From Pyrinomonadaceae bacterium (GTDB taxonomy: Bacteria; Acidobacteriota; Blastocatellia; Pyrinomonadales; Pyrinomonadaceae): a DNA stretch of 7,465 nt. The notes under the pieces were generated by a model. It worked only from the letters and a program-made list of their open reading frames with translations. It searched no databases and was not told the origin of the DNA. Both the position numbers and the translations under genes were made by a program. Positions 6,883 to 7,465 of this stretch are shown here, one piece after another (position 1 is the stretch's first letter; each line of letters begins with the position of its first letter). The stretch covers positions 1 to 7,465 of the forward strand of contig JACCRA010000762.1 in assembly GCA_013813825.1 (NCBI GenBank), given 5' to 3'.

Positions 6883-6924
6883 TGGAGCAGCGGAGGGTCG
6901 AACTCCTGGCCTCCGCATTGCGAA
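6883..6924 (-). pseudogene. 3' half of a tRNA-Ala(CGC), orphan: possible attachment-site remnant or decayed tRNA
   Basis: On the minus strand 6924 to 6883 reads as tRNA positions 32-73: anticodon loop TTCGCAA (anticodon CGC, alanine), 3' anticodon stem TGCGG, variable AGGCC, T arm AGGAG-TTCGACC-CTCCG, acceptor CTGCTCC and discriminator A73. T70 followed by CC and A73 is what a G3:U70 alanine tRNA needs. CCA is not encoded. The 5' half is missing: upstream of the loop the stem does not pair with TGCGG, and there is no normal GTAGCTCAG-TTGGTAGAGC D arm. Only a weak resemblance (TTGGCAGA near 6941-6948) remains, and an 84-nt full-length reading to 6966 would have a broken acceptor. One T-stem pair (49-65) is also mismatched. 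A fragment running from anticodon loop to 3' end is the usual shape of the duplicated core left by tyrosine integrases at tRNA genes. Confidence 0.6.
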
Positions 6925-7310
6925 CTGGAGAAGCGTGCAGGTTCTGCCAAACGTGCTGTTCTCTCCGATTTTATTCACGAGCCGGAAAGTTTTAGGAATC
7001 ACGGACCGTGCCCCCTGCCTTCTCAGCAACCAAAGCCTCTACGTCTTCGCGCAGGATGAGCGGACGCTGGCGGCTGCCAGTATTGATGGTCGTGCGGCGC
7101 AGGCGCGAAGTCGCCGCGTGAGAGGCGCGGAAAACCGTTGCGGCTCATAGCTAATGTTTTGGCGACGCGACATGGATCGCGTGCCCGTGCGCTGGTGTTG
7201 AGACGTTCAATTGAGGCGCGCTGAAAATTCATGTTGACACTCCCGTATGGGCTGCACTAAGTTGGCTCGCTGTTTGAGCGCTGAACTAACACGATCCATC
7301 CAACCCCTTC
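6925..7310. other. Non-coding stretch upstream of pgi
   Basis: No supported gene in about 390 bp. The longest minus-strand frame with a start signal (7232-7023) has an SD-like GGGAG but a composition rich in Arg, Ala and Pro and no recognisable fold. A 6-bp inverted repeat (ACGCGA 7165-7170 with TCGCGT 7177-7182) is present; it is short and of unknown meaning. Confidence 0.4.
7234..7262 (+). promoter_or_regulatory. Possible promoter of pgi
   Basis: TTGACA at 7234-7239 is a perfect -35 consensus. The -10 is poor: 16 or 17 nt downstream lie ACTAAG (7256-7261) or CTAAGT (7257-7262). The start point would give a leader of roughly 55 nt to ATG 7323. Support comes mainly from the -35 and the position. 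Confidence 0.3.
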
Positions 7311-7322
7311 TTGAGAGGCACC

Positions 7323-7465
7323 ATGACTACACCAAAAACATCCCCGGCATGGCAGGCTTTGGCTGCTCACCACGAAACCCTCGCGCCCGTCCACATGCGC
7401 GATCTGTTTAAGGAAGACCCACGGCGGTTCGAGCGTTTCTCCCTCCGCTTCAACGACATTCTGCT
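7323..7465 (+). CDS. pgi: Glucose-6-phosphate isomerase, N-terminal part (truncated by window edge)
   Basis: ATG at 7323 opens 47 codons that run out of the window. AGAGG (7314-7318) lies 4 nt upstream, a modest ribosome binding site. The peptide has the classic N-terminal pattern of the long bacterial/eukaryal PGI type: [13 protein letters not shown], then [19 protein letters not shown] (compare E. coli TAAWQALQKHFDEM and IADLFAKDGDRFSKFS). The enzyme interconverts glucose 6-phosphate and fructose 6-phosphate in the cytoplasm, in glycolysis and gluconeogenesis. The full protein is normally about 550 residues, so all catalytic residues lie beyond the window. It is preceded by about 820 bp without a gene and appears to start its own transcription unit. 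Confidence 0.88.
   Translation, partial: MTTPKTSPAWQALAAHHETLAPVHMRDLFKEDPRRFERFSLRFNDIL

Noticed and set aside
6883..6966. A complete, functional tRNA-Ala gene
   Set aside because: The 5' half does not pair with the 3' acceptor or anticodon stem and lacks a proper D arm; an 84-nt reading has several mismatches.
7023..7232. 69-codon minus-strand frame with an SD-like GGGAG before its ATG
   Set aside because: Composition rich in Arg, Ala and Pro, no recognisable motif, and it overlaps the region expected to hold the pgi promoter.
6925..7250. Group I intron splitting the tRNA in its anticodon loop
   Set aside because: I looked for the matching 5' tRNA half further upstream on the minus strand and found no GTAGCTCAG-type D arm or matching acceptor strand.

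Overview
The window looks like a chromosomal stretch from a member of the Acidobacteriota, most likely Blastocatellia-like. This is inferred from protein style only: a TonB-dependent receptor with an N-terminal carboxypeptidase-regulatory-like domain, a two-domain secreted M16 peptidase, and a PQQ-type sugar dehydrogenase fused to repeats common in that group. No rRNA or other decisive marker is present.

Layout, left to right. (1) 1-519, minus strand: N-terminal 173 codons of a TonB-dependent outer-membrane receptor, cut by the window edge. (2) 520-1099: non-coding, holding a decayed N-terminal fragment of an IS256-family transposase (about 885-1014) with two nonsense codons and a one-base frameshift. 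(3) 1100-3496, plus strand: secreted glucose/sorbosone-dehydrogenase-like protein with three tandem C-terminal repeats of about 130 residues. (4) 3497-3707: convergent intergenic region with a small hairpin just after the dehydrogenase stop and a perfect 33-bp inverted repeat built from heptamers, which runs into the stop codon of the next gene. (5) 3708-6500, minus strand: M16 zinc metalloprotease, 930 residues. (6) 6501-7322: long non-coding stretch with an orphan 3' half of tRNA-Ala(CGC), a minus-strand terminator hairpin, an 8-bp direct repeat and otherwise no convincing gene. (7) 7323-7465, plus strand: start of glucose-6-phosphate isomerase (pgi), cut by the edge.

The genes do not form an operon; each has its own strand change or long spacer. 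The three envelope or secreted proteins (receptor, dehydrogenase, peptidase) all carry export signals, but nothing in the sequence ties them to one pathway. I see no defence system, CRISPR array or biosynthetic cluster. The most interesting material is non-coding: the heptamer palindrome that carries stop codons in all frames, and the tRNA half-gene that resembles an attachment-site scar.
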